Below, piece by piece: positions 24,395 to 32,805 of a DNA stretch of 64,000 bases (position 1 is the first letter of the stretch; each line of letters begins with the position of its first letter). Source of the DNA: Bacillus_I endophytica_A (GTDB lineage: Bacteria > Bacillota > Bacilli > Bacillales > Bacillaceae_H); contig NZ_JALAMS010000001.1 of the NCBI RefSeq assembly GCF_026790145.1, forward strand, positions 434,001 to 498,000, read 5' to 3'. The position numbers and the translations under genes were made by a program. The notes below the pieces were generated by a model. The model was not told where the DNA came from. It did not search any database and was given only the letters and a program-made list of their open reading frames with translations.

Positions 24395-24664
24395 TAAAAT
24401 CATCCTTTCTCGTCCAAACAGTAGGGGACACAACATTTACTTCTTAACCTTTTCCCTCATTTGTCCATGATAAACTACTAAGTAGAATTGTCAACGAAAG
24501 TTTCATGCATAATAAGTATGAAAAGAATCAATCATATTATTGGAAAGTTAGGGGAGGGTTGTATTAAAATAAAGAGAGAAAAGCTAAGCTTGTTTCATAT
24601 GGACAAGCTCATTAAAATCGTCAGTTATTTAAAATTATTTTAAAATAGTATTAACTATTAACAG

Positions 24665-24693
24665 TTGACTGGTGACCCTGTCTACTCTATAAT
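24665..24693 (+). promoter_or_regulatory. Sigma-A promoter of ykuU
   Basis: TTGACT (24665-24670), 17 bases, TATAAT (24688-24693). The rest of the 24395-24771 gap holds only an imperfect AGCTTGT/ACAAGCT inverted repeat near 24590 and no gene. Confidence 0.8.
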
Positions 24694-24771
24694 TGAACTT
24701 GTTGAAAAGAGATGTAAATGAGAATAACTTCTATGTATTCTCATTTAACTATATTGTTGGAGGGATTATTA

Positions 24772-25314
24772 ATGGCAGAACGCATGGTAGGTAAACAAGC
24801 ACCACGTTTCGAAATGGAAGCAGTACTAGCTAACAAAGAATTTGGTAAAGTAAGTCTTGAAGAAAACATGAAAAATGACAAATGGACAGTATTGTTTTTC
24901 TATCCAATGGACTTTACTTTCGTTTGTCCAACAGAAATTACGGCTTTATCGGATCGTTACGATGAGTTTGAAGACCTTGATGCGGAAGTGATAGGGGTTT
25001 CTACAGATACAATCCATACACACTTAGCGTGGATTAACACAGATCGCAAAGATAACGGTCTTGGAGATCTTAACTATCCATTAGCTGCTGATACAAACCA
25101 CCAAGTTTCTCGTGACTATGGTGTGTTAATTGAAGAAGAAGGTGTAGCACTTCGCGGTCTATTCATCATCAACCCTGAAGGTGAATTACAATATGCGGTT
25201 GTTAACCACAACAACATTGGTCGTGACGTTGATGAAACACTTCGTGTTCTTCAAGCACTTCAAACTGGTGGTCTTTGCCCAGCAAACTGGAAACCAGGTC
25301 AAAAAACTCTTTAA
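24772..25314 (+). CDS. ykuU: 2-Cys peroxiredoxin YkuU
   Basis: 180 aa from ATG 24772, preceded by GGAGG; the longer frame starting 24718 lies mostly in the leader. AhpC/Prx1-type peroxiredoxin: PMDFTFVCPTE holds the peroxidatic Cys (about residue 52) with the PxxxT/SxxC motif, and the resolving Cys is in GGLCPANWKPG near the C-terminus (about 171). It reduces hydrogen peroxide and organic peroxides using thioredoxin-type donors. The thiol protein ykuV follows 96 bases later and may be its partner or share its stress role. Promoter at 24665. Confidence 0.94.
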   Translation: MAERMVGKQAPRFEMEAVLANKEFGKVSLEENMKNDKWTVLFFYPMDFTFVCPTEITALSDRYDEFEDLDAEVIGVSTDTIHTHLAWINTDRKDNGLGDLNYPLAADTNHQVSRDYGVLIEEEGVALRGLFIINPEGELQYAVVNHNNIGRDVDETLRVLQALQTGGLCPANWKPGQKTL

Positions 25315-25410
25315 TTTATACATGATGACATGGAGGTCTAACAGAGCGTTAGACCTCTTTCTAAACTTAATTTGCAAGTGAACTGCTTGTTAATAGGGAG
25401 GAAATAAACG

Positions 25411-25866
25411 ATGAAATTACGTGCTCCAATGCCTGAACTTGAAGGTGCAACAACTTGGTTAAATGGACAAGTTGCAAAAGAAGATTTAGTTGGTGAAAAA
25501 CCGACACTTATTCACTTTTGGTCCATCAGCTGCCATCTGTGCAAAGAAGCAATGCCAAAAGTAAACGAGTTTCGCGATGAATATAAAGATCAGCTTAACG
25601 TTGTTGCTGTACATATGCCTCGTTCTGAAGATGATCTTAACGTTGAACAAATCGAAAAAGTAGCTAAAGAACATGAAATTACGCAGCCTATTTTTGTAGA
25701 CAGCGAGCATAAGCTAACAGATTCGTTTGAAAATCAATATGTTCCAGCATACTATGTTTTCGATAAAACAGGTCAGCTTCGTCATTTCCAAGCAGGTGGA
25801 AGCGGCATGAAGATGCTTGAAAAACGCGTAAACCGCGTGCTTGGCGAAACAGAAAAAAGTGAATAA
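25411..25866 (+). CDS. ykuV: Thiol-disulfide oxidoreductase YkuV
   Basis: 151 aa, ATG 25411 with GGGAGG upstream. TlpA/ResA-like thioredoxin fold without a signal or anchor, so cytoplasmic. Active site ISCHLCKEA with CHLC at about residues 41-44, and a cis-proline in QYVPAYYVFDKTG. The C-terminal FQAGGSGMKMLEKRVNRVL is identical in style to B. subtilis YkuV (148 aa). Reduces protein or small-molecule disulfides. Follows ykuU, as in B. subtilis. Confidence 0.94.
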   Translation: MKLRAPMPELEGATTWLNGQVAKEDLVGEKPTLIHFWSISCHLCKEAMPKVNEFRDEYKDQLNVVAVHMPRSEDDLNVEQIEKVAKEHEITQPIFVDSEHKLTDSFENQYVPAYYVFDKTGQLRHFQAGGSGMKMLEKRVNRVLGETEKSE

Positions 25867-25869
25867 TAA

Positions 25870-25898
25870 AAAAAGTGTCCATATTGGACGCTTTTTTT
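25870..25898 (+). terminator. Terminator of ykuV
   Basis: AAAAAGTGTCC-ATATT-GGACGCTTTTT with one G-T wobble and T run. Confidence 0.85.
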
Positions 25899-26000
25899 TT
25901 GAAGATTCCTTCTTTGCTTTCTAATCTATTTTCCCTTATAGTAAATAAGCATAGGCTAAATTTATATGAGAAACATCGGTACATAATGGAGGGTGTCAAA

Positions 26001-26666
26001 ATGAAAAAAGAATTTGCCGTTATTGGACTTGGGCGCTTTGGAGGAAGCATTTGTAAAACATTAAGTGACCAAGGAATGGAAGTTCTAGCAATTGACATTG
26101 ATGAAGACAAAGTAAACGAATATGCCAACATTGCTGCACATGCTGTTATTGGAGATTCTCTAGATGAGAATGTCTTAAAAAGTTTAGGAATTCGTAATTT
26201 TGGAAATGTCATAGTGGCAATTGGAGATAACATTCAAGCAAGTATTTTAACAACACTCATTTTAAAGGAGCTTGGTGTAGAGCATATTACGGTAAAAGCA
26301 CAAAACGAATATCATGAAAAAGTGCTTTCTAAAATTGGCGCAGATCGAATTGTGCATCCTGAGCGAGACATGGGAAGAAGAATTGCCAATAGCCTTATGT
26401 CAAACACTGTTCTTGATTACTTAGAGCTATCAGAAGAACATAGTATTGTAGAACTTGTAGCAGGCCAGAAGATAGATGGGAACTCTTTAATTGATTTAGA
26501 CATCCGTGCCAAGTACGGGATTAACATTGTCGCTATCAAGCGCAACCATGACATCATTGTATCTCCTCAAGCATCTGAAACAATTCGTCAAGGAGACATT
26601 TTAATTGTTATTGGAGCTGATGTGGATATTAATCGTTTTGAAAACCGTCTTGTTAGTGATTCATAA
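26001..26666 (+). CDS. ktrC: Potassium channel gating subunit KtrC (RCK)
   Basis: 221 aa from ATG 26001 (GGAGGGTG upstream), the family length; the longer frame from 25875 runs back to the terminator. N-terminal RCK Rossmann domain starting KEFAVIGLGRFGGSI (GxGxFG nucleotide motif) and AIDIDEDKVNEY (acidic strand end). RCK_C domain from about residue 135 (QKIDGNSLIDLDIRAKYGINIVAIKR...), the site at which c-di-AMP binds in this family. It forms the cytosolic ring that opens KtrB/KtrD-type K+ channels on ATP binding. The membrane subunit is not in the window, as is usual for ktrC. Confidence 0.94.
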   Translation: MKKEFAVIGLGRFGGSICKTLSDQGMEVLAIDIDEDKVNEYANIAAHAVIGDSLDENVLKSLGIRNFGNVIVAIGDNIQASILTTLILKELGVEHITVKAQNEYHEKVLSKIGADRIVHPERDMGRRIANSLMSNTVLDYLELSEEHSIVELVAGQKIDGNSLIDLDIRAKYGINIVAIKRNHDIIVSPQASETIRQGDILIVIGADVDINRFENRLVSDS

Positions 26667-26696
26667 AAAAGACCCTGGACATCCAGGGTCTTTTTT
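26665..26696. terminator. Bidirectional terminator
   Basis: AAAAAAGACCCTGGA-CA-TCCAGGGTCTTTTTT between ktrC and convergent rnjA. Confidence 0.9.
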
Positions 26697-26698
26697 TA

Positions 26699-28366
26699 TT
26701 ACACTTCCATAATAATTGGTAAAATCATTGGACGACGTTTTGTTTTCTCATATAAGAAAGGAGAAAGAGTGTCCGTAATTTCATTTTTAATTTCAGACCA
26801 TTGGGTTGTACGACGCTCCATTACTTTGCTAAGGTGTTTTGTAATAAGTGACTGAGCATCGTTAATGAGATCCCCAGATTCACGCATATATACAAATCCT
26901 CTTGAAATAATATCAGGGCCTGCTGCAATTTTGAATTCTTTCATATTAATGCTTACAACGACAATAACAAGGCCTTCCTCAGATAGGATGCGGCGATCAC
27001 GTAAAACGATATTTCCAATGTCGCCAACACCATTTCCGTCAATATATACAGAGCCAGATGGTACTTTTCCTGCAACAGATGCTTCGTTTTCACTTAGCGC
27101 AAGTACTTCACCATTGTCCATGATAAAGCAGTTCTCAGGTTCTACACCGCAGTCTTGAGCAAGTTTGTTGTGCATGCGTTGCATTCTAAACTCCCCGTGA
27201 ATTGGCATAAAGAACTTTGGTTTAATTAAGCGAAGCATAAGTTTTTGTTCTTCTTGTCCACCGTGTCCAGATGTATGAATATCGCTGAATGGACCATGAA
27301 TAACTTCAGCACCTGCTCTGAAAAGCTTATCGATAATACGACTTACGCTAATCGCATTTCCTGGGATTGGTGAAGAAGAGAAAACAACAGTGTCTCCAGG
27401 GATAATTTGAATTTGACGGTGAGTACCGCTAGCAATTCTAGAAAGAGCCGCCATTGGTTCTCCCTGGCTTCCTGTACAAAGAATTGTTACTTTGTTTGCA
27501 GGTAAGCGATTAATTTGATTTGGTTCAATAAATGTATCTTTAGGGCAACTAATATAGCCTAAATCTTGACCAATTTGAATTGCTGCTTCCATGCTTCGGC
27601 CAAATACGGCAATTTTTCGGTTGTGCTGAACAGCTGCTTCCGTTACTTGCTGAAGACGATGGATATTTGAGGCAAATGTAGCAAATATAATACGTCCATC
27701 AACTTTGCGGAAGATATCGTGAATGCTCTCTCCTACTCGACGTTCAGACATTGTGAAGTTAGGAACCTCACTATTCGTACTGTCAGAAAGTAAGCAAAGA
27801 ACTCCGTCTTTTCCGATTTCAGCCATCTTAGTTAAGTTTGCTGGTTCACCTACAGGAGTAAAATCAAATTTAAAATCGCCTGTGTGAACAATTTGACCGT
27901 TCGGTGTTTTAATAACAATTCCATAAGAATCTGGAATACTGTGTGTTGTGCGGAAGAACGTTACAGACGTTTTGCGGAACTTAATAACGTCATCTTCATG
28001 AATCTCATGAAGTTTCGCACGGCGAAGTAAACCATGTTCTTCAAGTTTATTGCGAATAAGACCTAGAGCAAGTTTTCCGCCGTAGATTGGAACATTAAGC
28101 TCTCTTAATAAGTATGGAATTCCTCCAATATGGTCTTCATGACCATGAGTGATAAAAACTCCACGGATTTTATCTGCGTTTTTAATTAAGTAGGTATAGT
28201 CAGGAATAACATAATCAATTCCTAGTAGTTCATCTTCTGGAAATTTAATTCCAGCATCAACAACGATAATTTCGTCTTGGAATTGAATGCAATAGGTGTT
28301 TTTCCCGATTTCACCTAGTCCGCCTAAAGCGAACACTGCTGTTTGATTGTTTTTTACAAATTTCAT
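26699..28366 (-). CDS. rnjA: Ribonuclease J1
   Basis: 555 aa from ATG 28366 (GGAG 11 bases upstream), identical in length to B. subtilis RNase J1; the in-frame ATG at 28375 lies too close to the ribosome site. Metallo-beta-lactamase / beta-CASP enzyme: HGHEDHIGG (about residues 74-82), further ligands in HTGDFKFD and SGHGGQEE, beta-CASP region with FATFASNIHRL and CTGSQGEP, C-terminal domain from about 460. It is the main 5'-to-3' exoribonuclease and also cuts internally. Its start lies after the end of rpoY, whose stop overlaps the alternative start, so the two are co-transcribed and probably coupled. Confidence 0.96.
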   Translation of the reverse strand: MKFVKNNQTAVFALGGLGEIGKNTYCIQFQDEIIVVDAGIKFPEDELLGIDYVIPDYTYLIKNADKIRGVFITHGHEDHIGGIPYLLRELNVPIYGGKLALGLIRNKLEEHGLLRRAKLHEIHEDDVIKFRKTSVTFFRTTHSIPDSYGIVIKTPNGQIVHTGDFKFDFTPVGEPANLTKMAEIGKDGVLCLLSDSTNSEVPNFTMSERRVGESIHDIFRKVDGRIIFATFASNIHRLQQVTEAAVQHNRKIAVFGRSMEAAIQIGQDLGYISCPKDTFIEPNQINRLPANKVTILCTGSQGEPMAALSRIASGTHRQIQIIPGDTVVFSSSPIPGNAISVSRIIDKLFRAGAEVIHGPFSDIHTSGHGGQEEQKLMLRLIKPKFFMPIHGEFRMQRMHNKLAQDCGVEPENCFIMDNGEVLALSENEASVAGKVPSGSVYIDGNGVGDIGNIVLRDRRILSEEGLVIVVVSINMKEFKIAAGPDIISRGFVYMRESGDLINDAQSLITKHLSKVMERRTTQWSEIKNEITDTLSPFLYEKTKRRPMILPIIMEV

Positions 28367-28371
28367 TTCTA

Positions 28372-28581
28372 TCATAACTCCAATACTTTAAAATCTTCGT
28401 TCTGTTGTTCATATTCTAGATGTGCACCTTCAATACGTTGGATAAATTCGATGTTTATATTATGATCTTTGAGCTTATAGCGTACGTCGCGCTCAGAATC
28501 ACCTTCTACATAAACAGTTTGTGTTTTCTCACGTACAGGTACTTCATAACGATCTTGCTGGTGATACACTTTGAAAATCAT
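28372..28581 (-). CDS. rpoY: RNA polymerase epsilon subunit
   Basis: 69 aa, ATG 28581 with GGAGAG upstream. It begins MIFKVYHQQDRYEVPVREKTQTVYVEG and matches the Firmicutes epsilon subunit (YkzG, 69 aa in B. subtilis), a small protein bound to core RNA polymerase near the secondary channel side. The order rpoY-rnjA is conserved in Bacillus, joining transcription and RNA decay in one operon. Confidence 0.95.
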   Translation of the reverse strand: MIFKVYHQQDRYEVPVREKTQTVYVEGDSERDVRYKLKDHNINIEFIQRIEGAHLEYEQQNEDFKVLEL

Positions 28582-28988
28582 TGTTTCATCTCTCCTTAAT
28601 TCCGTAATTCAAATCATTTTTTTATTATAATATTATAAAATCCGCTAATATCTAATGTTTTTTCTAACTGAAAATACATTATAGCAGAATGGGAAGCATC
28701 TTTATTAGGTATAGCTATAGTATCTATCAAAGAACTTTATAATTATGTATACCCCTATCGCAGGGAAATCAAAAGGCTATTATAGCTCATTTTCTGGTAT
28801 GAAAAGCTTGATATATCGCTAGGGCGTTCTAGAAAAAGCAATACTCAAAGCTTCTGTGAATGTATTGATCCGTACTGAAGGGAACGTATACCCTTACTTA
28901 CATAAAGTTTCTCTGTGTCTATATTTTAGTTGTCTTTTGACGTGAAGTCAATCTATCGTGTAAAGCGTTTTAATAATTATAGTAAAAA
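28582..28988 (-). other. Long rpoY-rnjA leader region
   Basis: About 400 bases without a recognisable gene. The minus strand carries TTGACT (28951-28946), 17 bases, TAAAAT (28928-28923), a good sigma-A promoter pointing at rpoY and implying a leader of about 335 nt. Closer to rpoY there are AT-rich TATAAT-like repeats (28623-28640) that could be a second promoter. Short inverted repeats such as CCCT...AGGGG occur, but no terminator. Confidence 0.55.
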
Positions 28989-29012
28989 TGCGACTTCTTC
29001 GAAGAAGTCGCA
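28989..29012 (-). terminator. Terminator of the minus-strand 23-codon ORF
   Basis: A 24-base perfect palindrome (GCGACTTCTTC/GAAGAAGTCGC) followed on the minus strand by ATTTTTAC. Confidence 0.75.
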
Positions 29013-29030
29013 GCTGTAAAATAAAAAAAA

Positions 29031-29102
29031 TTAGGCAATGGTTTTCTGACGCCACATGTCGTTCCATTGGCGTACAAGGCGTTTTTTCAGTCGTTTTAGC
29101 AA
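29031..29102 (-). CDS. Candidate 23-aa strongly basic peptide
   Basis: TTG at 29102 follows AAGGAG by ten bases. The 23 codons give LKRLKKRLVRQWNDMWRQKTIA after the start residue and stop at TAA 29031. Nineteen bases later comes a perfect terminator on the same strand. The peptide has nine Lys/Arg and two Trp and would form an amphipathic helix. I do not recognise it. A weak TATAAT-like -10 lies upstream on the minus strand (29139-29144), without a good -35. It could be a small protein gene or just a small RNA. Confidence 0.45.
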   Translation of the reverse strand: MLKRLKKRLVRQWNDMWRQKTIA

Positions 29103-29330
29103 GATGATTCAACTCCTTATGACAAAAATGTTTATTTCTATTATATGCAAGGTTGTCCTGTTTCTCGCATGGTTGATCTTGGGAATTTATTATTTTAGCA
29201 ACATTGGAGAACTCAATCTCATTTTGTTTGAGAAAGGGCGTTTTGTTATACTGAAAGAGACATATCTAATGTGAGAAGCTAGAAGAAACATAAGGTAAAT
29301 CATATACTAAGGGAGCAAGGTGATGAATGA

Positions 29331-30104
29331 ATGAGCAAGAAAATTATCTTCTTTGATATTGACGGAACTTTACTTGACCATGAGAAAAATCTGCCACAGA
29401 CAACTAAAAGCGCTGTGCAAAGTCTGAAAGATAAAGGGTACATAGTTGCTATTGCAACAGGAAGAGCGCCATTTATGTTTAAAGAATTAAGAGAAGAGTT
29501 AGAGATTGATTCTTATATAAGCTTCAATGGTCAATACATTGTATTGAACGGTGAAGTTTTCTATAAGAATCCTCTTCAACGTGAAGCGCTAGGTCAACTG
29601 ACAGACAAAGCTCTTAGCTTAGAACATCCTGTCGTATATATGGATCATGACGATATGAAAGCAAATACTCCTCATCACCAATATATTGAGGATAGTATAA
29701 GCACATTAAAATTCTCCCATCCACAGCATGACCCAGACTATTTTTTAACACGTGAGATTTACCAAGCTCTTTTATTTTGTGAAGTTGGAGAAGAAAAACA
29801 GTATGAAGAAGAGTTTGATGCTTTTAAATTTGTACGCTGGCATCCTGTTTCAACAGATATTTTACCAAGCGGAGCTTCAAAAGCGAAAGGGATTGAGCGA
29901 GTAATTGAAGCTCTTAAAATTTCCAAAGAAGATGTTTACGCATTTGGTGATGGATTAAATGATATTGAAATGCTTGGATACGTAGAGCACGGAGTAGCAA
30001 TGGGAAATGCGGAGTCAGAGACAAAAGAAGCAGCGCGATATGAAACGAAAGATGTAAGTGAGGATGGAATTTTACACGGCCTGAAGATGATTGGCCTTCT
30101 TTAA
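29331..30104 (+). CDS. ykrA: HAD-family phosphatase YkrA (Cof type)
   Basis: 257 aa, ATG 29331, ribosome site AAGGTGATGA. HAD motifs in order: FFDIDGTLLD (nucleophile Asp in DxD, residues 7-16), ATGRAPF (motif II Thr), the lysine of SKAKGIERV, and GDGLNDIEML (motif IV). The C2-type cap inserted between motifs II and III identifies the Cof/SupH branch, which dephosphorylates sugar phosphates and similar metabolites. Matches B. subtilis YkrA (257 aa), substrate not assigned. Confidence 0.93.
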   Translation: MSKKIIFFDIDGTLLDHEKNLPQTTKSAVQSLKDKGYIVAIATGRAPFMFKELREELEIDSYISFNGQYIVLNGEVFYKNPLQREALGQLTDKALSLEHPVVYMDHDDMKANTPHHQYIEDSISTLKFSHPQHDPDYFLTREIYQALLFCEVGEEKQYEEEFDAFKFVRWHPVSTDILPSGASKAKGIERVIEALKISKEDVYAFGDGLNDIEMLGYVEHGVAMGNAESETKEAARYETKDVSEDGILHGLKMIGLL

Positions 30105-30109
30105 TGAGA

Positions 30110-30140
30110 AACAGCGCTGAAACGCAGCGCTGTTTTTTTA
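30110..30140 (+). terminator. Terminator of ykrA
   Basis: AACAGCGCT-GAAACGC-AGCGCTGTT with seven T. Confidence 0.88.
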
Positions 30141-30689
30141 TTCAATAGGCGTTGATCCATCAGGGGCAGTGAATGGCTCTCCCTTATTAATATGGTCATA
30201 AAACATGACACCATTTAAATGGTCGATTTCGTGCTGAAACACGACGGCAGGAAGACCTTTAAGTCGAAGCTTGACCGTTTCTCCATTAATATTTGTTCCT
30301 GTTATCGTCACACGCTTGTAGCGAGGAACATATCCAGGAATCTCTTCATCAACAGAAAGGCAGCCTTCTCCACTTGAAAGATAGGTCTGCTCAATAGAAT
30401 GGCTTACAATCTTTGGATTAAACAATGCGTAGCTGTAAAGCTTATCTTTTTCATCTGTCACATGAACAGCGATCATTCGCTTTGGAACGTTAATTTGTGG
30501 CGCTGCTAGTCCAATACCAGGACGAAGCCCGTATTTTTCAGCAGTATCAGGGTTTTGACTATTAATAACGTACTGCAACAGACTTTGTAACGTTTGCTTA
30601 TCTTCTTCTGAAGCTGGAAGCTGAACTTCTTCAGCAACTTGTCTTAACGTTGGATGTCCGTCTCGAACGATATCATTCATTGTAATCAT
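30138..30689 (-). CDS. defB: Peptide deformylase (DefB/YkrB type)
   Basis: 183 aa, ATG 30689 with AAGGAG upstream. The three deformylase motifs are present: GIGLAAPQ (about 59-66), EGCLSV (about 110-115) and QHEIDHLNG (about 152-160), supplying the Cys and two His that hold the active-site metal. The insertion with RPG before motif 1 marks the Gram-positive type 2 enzyme. It removes the formyl group from nascent polypeptides. B. subtilis keeps this copy (ykrB) between ykrA and ykyA-pdhA; ykyA is absent here. Confidence 0.95.
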   Translation of the reverse strand: MITMNDIVRDGHPTLRQVAEEVQLPASEEDKQTLQSLLQYVINSQNPDTAEKYGLRPGIGLAAPQINVPKRMIAVHVTDEKDKLYSYALFNPKIVSHSIEQTYLSSGEGCLSVDEEIPGYVPRYKRVTITGTNINGETVKLRLKGLPAVVFQHEIDHLNGVMFYDHINKGEPFTAPDGSTPIE

Positions 30690-30786
30690 CTTTTCACACT
30701 CCTTTACTCAAGACACTATTATAACATTGACAATTTAATTATGTAACAACTTCCTTTTAAAGCATACATTCAAAGTCGATAAAAAT

Positions 30787-30812
30787 GGAGAATGCCGTTT
30801 TAGACATCCTCC
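30787..30812 (-). terminator. Terminator of the YjcZ-type gene
   Basis: On the minus strand GGAGGATGTC pairs with GGCATTCTCC (two G-T pairs) and is followed by ATTTTTATCG. Confidence 0.65.
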
Positions 30813-30824
30813 TTTGTAATTTAA

Positions 30825-30965
30825 TTAACAGAATATAGAAGCTCCAACAATGATTAATAGAATGAATAGAACAACAATTAATACAAATCCATCGTTTGTT
30901 CCACATTCTCCACCATAACTATATCCTTCATAACCACAGCAGTCGTGTCCCCCATAACCGTACAT
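30825..30965 (-). CDS. YjcZ-family sporulation peptide
   Basis: 46 aa, ATG 30965 with a strong GGAGGAAACAAG ribosome site. The N-terminal half is Gly/Tyr/Cys-rich (MYGYGGHDCCGYEGYSYGG, with Cys at 9, 10 and 21). The C-terminal half is one transmembrane helix, GFVLIVVLFILLIIVGAS, which is the hallmark of the YjcZ / YrzS family of tiny sporulation proteins. It stands alone between defB and pdhA. Small size explains why automated callers may miss it. Confidence 0.88.
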   Translation of the reverse strand: MYGYGGHDCCGYEGYSYGGECGTNDGFVLIVVLFILLIIVGASIFC

Positions 30966-31686
30966 CTTGTTTCCTCCTTTTAAATCCCTTTACCGACTTT
31001 AAAAAATTGTGTTTAAAACCGGATTACTATACATTATGACAAATGCTCTATGTGGTGTAGGTTGCTGCCTATGGAGAGAAAATAAGCTTGCCTTTTTTAA
31101 AAAATATAAGTATTAAAAAAATTAAAAAAGAAAAGATATCTTAAAAATAAGGATTTTCCTTTTATATAACACGGAGGAAAAAAAGGAAAAAACAACTACG
31201 TGAACAATACACAAGAGTACATTTTGTCGCTATAACCTGAATTTTGCCGAGATTACGTTCTGCTGTGTAATGAGCATTGTCTGTTGAATAGATCACTATA
31301 ATAGTACAGTGAACAATGTTGTATTAGTACAGAAGGGGATGTTTTTTGAAAGAGGAAGTTGGAAATAAAAAGGGTAGAAAATGTTGATGTAAATAGATTG
31401 ACGAATTCTTTATAGTTGTTGTAAACTAGTCCTCGGAAAGAAAAAATTGTATTACTATTTCTTCGATAGGAATTAATACAGTTAAACGTTACAACAAAAT
31501 GTTTGTTTTCATTCTGACGCTGTTTTTGTCAAAAAAATAGGGGAAGAATACATAAAGAATGAGAAGCTAGAAAACAAAATGAGTTCAGCTTGCCTTTTTT
31601 GGTTACTCTAAGACAGGAACTATTTTAACACTAGTTTTTTACACTAAATTTGCAAACGTTTAAAACGAAAGGAAGAGGTGACGAGA
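30966..31686 (+). other. Long upstream region of pdhABCD
   Basis: About 720 bases with no gene I can support; B. subtilis has ykyA here. A sigma-A-like promoter is visible: TTGACG (31398-31403), 18 bases, TAAACT (31422-31427), which would give a leader of about 255 nt. The same AAGCTTGCCTTTTTT-like string appears near 31087 and 31590. A cre-like site lies at 31650. Confidence 0.5.
31650..31664 (+). promoter_or_regulatory. Cre-like (CcpA) site upstream of pdhA
   Basis: TTGCAAACGTTTAAA differs from the WTGNAANCGNWNNCW pattern at one defined position. It lies just ahead of the pdhA ribosome site, within the transcript if the 31398 promoter is used, so a bound CcpA would act as a roadblock. Confidence 0.35.
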
Positions 31687-32802
31687 ATGGCTGCCAAAAC
31701 TAAGAAATCAGTTTTAAATTTTGATAAGCAGCGTGAGGCAATTTCAAAGCAATTTGAAACGCTTCAAATTCTAAATGAGAAGGGCGAAGTTGTGAATGAA
31801 GCAGCAATGCCTAATTTAACAGATGAACAATTAGTAGAATTAATGCGTCGTATGGTTTATACACGTATTTTAGATCAACGTTCAATTTCTTTAAACCGTC
31901 AAGGACGTTTAGGTTTCTACGCTCCAACTGCTGGACAAGAAGCTTCTCAACTTGCATCTGAATTTGCATTAGAAAAACAAGACTGGATTTTACCTGGATA
32001 TCGTGATGTTCCACAATTAATCTGGCACGGTCTTCCATTATATCAAGCGTTCTTATTCTCTCGTGGTCACTTTAAAGGTAACCAAATGCCTGAGGATCTT
32101 AATGCGCTTTCTCCACAAATCATTATCGGTGCTCAATATATCCAAACAGCAGGTGTTGCTCTTGGACTTAAAAAGCGCGGTAAAGAAGCAGTTGCAATCA
32201 CTTACACTGGTGATGGCGGAGCTTCACAAGGGGATTTCTACGAAGGTATTAACTTTGCAGGTGCATTCAAAGCTCCAGCAATCTTCGTTGTTCAAAATAA
32301 CCGTTTCGCAATTTCAACTCCTGTTGAAAAGCAATCTGCAGCAAGCACTGTAGCTCAAAAAGCAGTTGCAGCAGGTATTCCTGGAATTCAAGTAGACGGA
32401 ATGGATGCTTTAGCAGTATATGCAGCTGTTCGCGAAGCTCGTGAGCGCGCTGTTCGTGGCGAAGGCCCAACATTAATTGAAACACTTTGCTACCGTTATG
32501 GTCCACATACAATGGCTGGTGACGATCCAACTCGCTACCGTACAGCTGAGCTTGATTCTGAGTGGGAGCAAAAAGATCCACTAGTTCGTTTCCGTGCGTT
32601 CCTAGAAGCTAAAGGCTTATGGAATGAAGAAAAAGAAAACGAAGTAATTGATCAAGCTAAAGAAGACATTAAAGAAGCAATCAAAAAAGCTGATGCTGAA
32701 CCAAAACAAAAAGTAACAGATTTAATGTCTATCATGTATGATAAAATGCCTTACAATTTAGAGGAACAATATGAAATTTATCAAGAGAAGGAGTCGAAGT
32801 AA
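31687..32802 (+). CDS. pdhA: Pyruvate dehydrogenase E1 component, alpha subunit
   Basis: 371 aa from ATG 31687 with GGAAGAGGTG upstream, the same length and N-terminus (MAAKTKKS) as B. subtilis PdhA. Thiamine diphosphate is held by the GDGGASQGDFYEGINFAG motif (about residues 175-192), and the RYGPHTMAGDDPTRYR phosphorylation-loop equivalent follows. With PdhB it forms the E1 heterotetramer that decarboxylates pyruvate. The operon pdhA-B-C-D makes the whole complex; pdhB starts three bases after the stop. Confidence 0.97.
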   Translation: MAAKTKKSVLNFDKQREAISKQFETLQILNEKGEVVNEAAMPNLTDEQLVELMRRMVYTRILDQRSISLNRQGRLGFYAPTAGQEASQLASEFALEKQDWILPGYRDVPQLIWHGLPLYQAFLFSRGHFKGNQMPEDLNALSPQIIIGAQYIQTAGVALGLKKRGKEAVAITYTGDGGASQGDFYEGINFAGAFKAPAIFVVQNNRFAISTPVEKQSAASTVAQKAVAAGIPGIQVDGMDALAVYAAVREARERAVRGEGPTLIETLCYRYGPHTMAGDDPTRYRTAELDSEWEQKDPLVRFRAFLEAKGLWNEEKENEVIDQAKEDIKEAIKKADAEPKQKVTDLMSIMYDKMPYNLEEQYEIYQEKESK

Positions 32803-32805
32803 GAC

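Noticed and set aside
24541..24660. Possible riboswitch or attenuator ahead of ykuU
   Set aside because: Only a short AGCTTGT/ACAAGCT repeat without T tract, and it lies upstream of the clear TTGACT-TATAAT promoter.
25867..26000. c-di-AMP (ydaO-type) riboswitch before ktrC
   Set aside because: The gap is only about 100 bases after the ykuV terminator and shows none of the long paired structure of that class.
25688..26233. 181-codon minus-strand frame opposite ykuV and ktrC
   Set aside because: No ribosome site, spans two real genes and a terminator, Ser/Leu/Phe-rich shadow translation.
29056..29274. 72-codon plus-strand frame with a hydrophobic segment upstream of ykrA
   Set aside because: No ribosome site before its starts, and it lies opposite the better supported minus-strand small ORF. 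The region is AT-rich, so a hydrophobic chance frame is likely.
31347..31386. Short TTG frame after AGAAGGGG upstream of pdhA
   Set aside because: Only about a dozen codons, no terminator or conservation argument; probably part of the pdhA upstream region.
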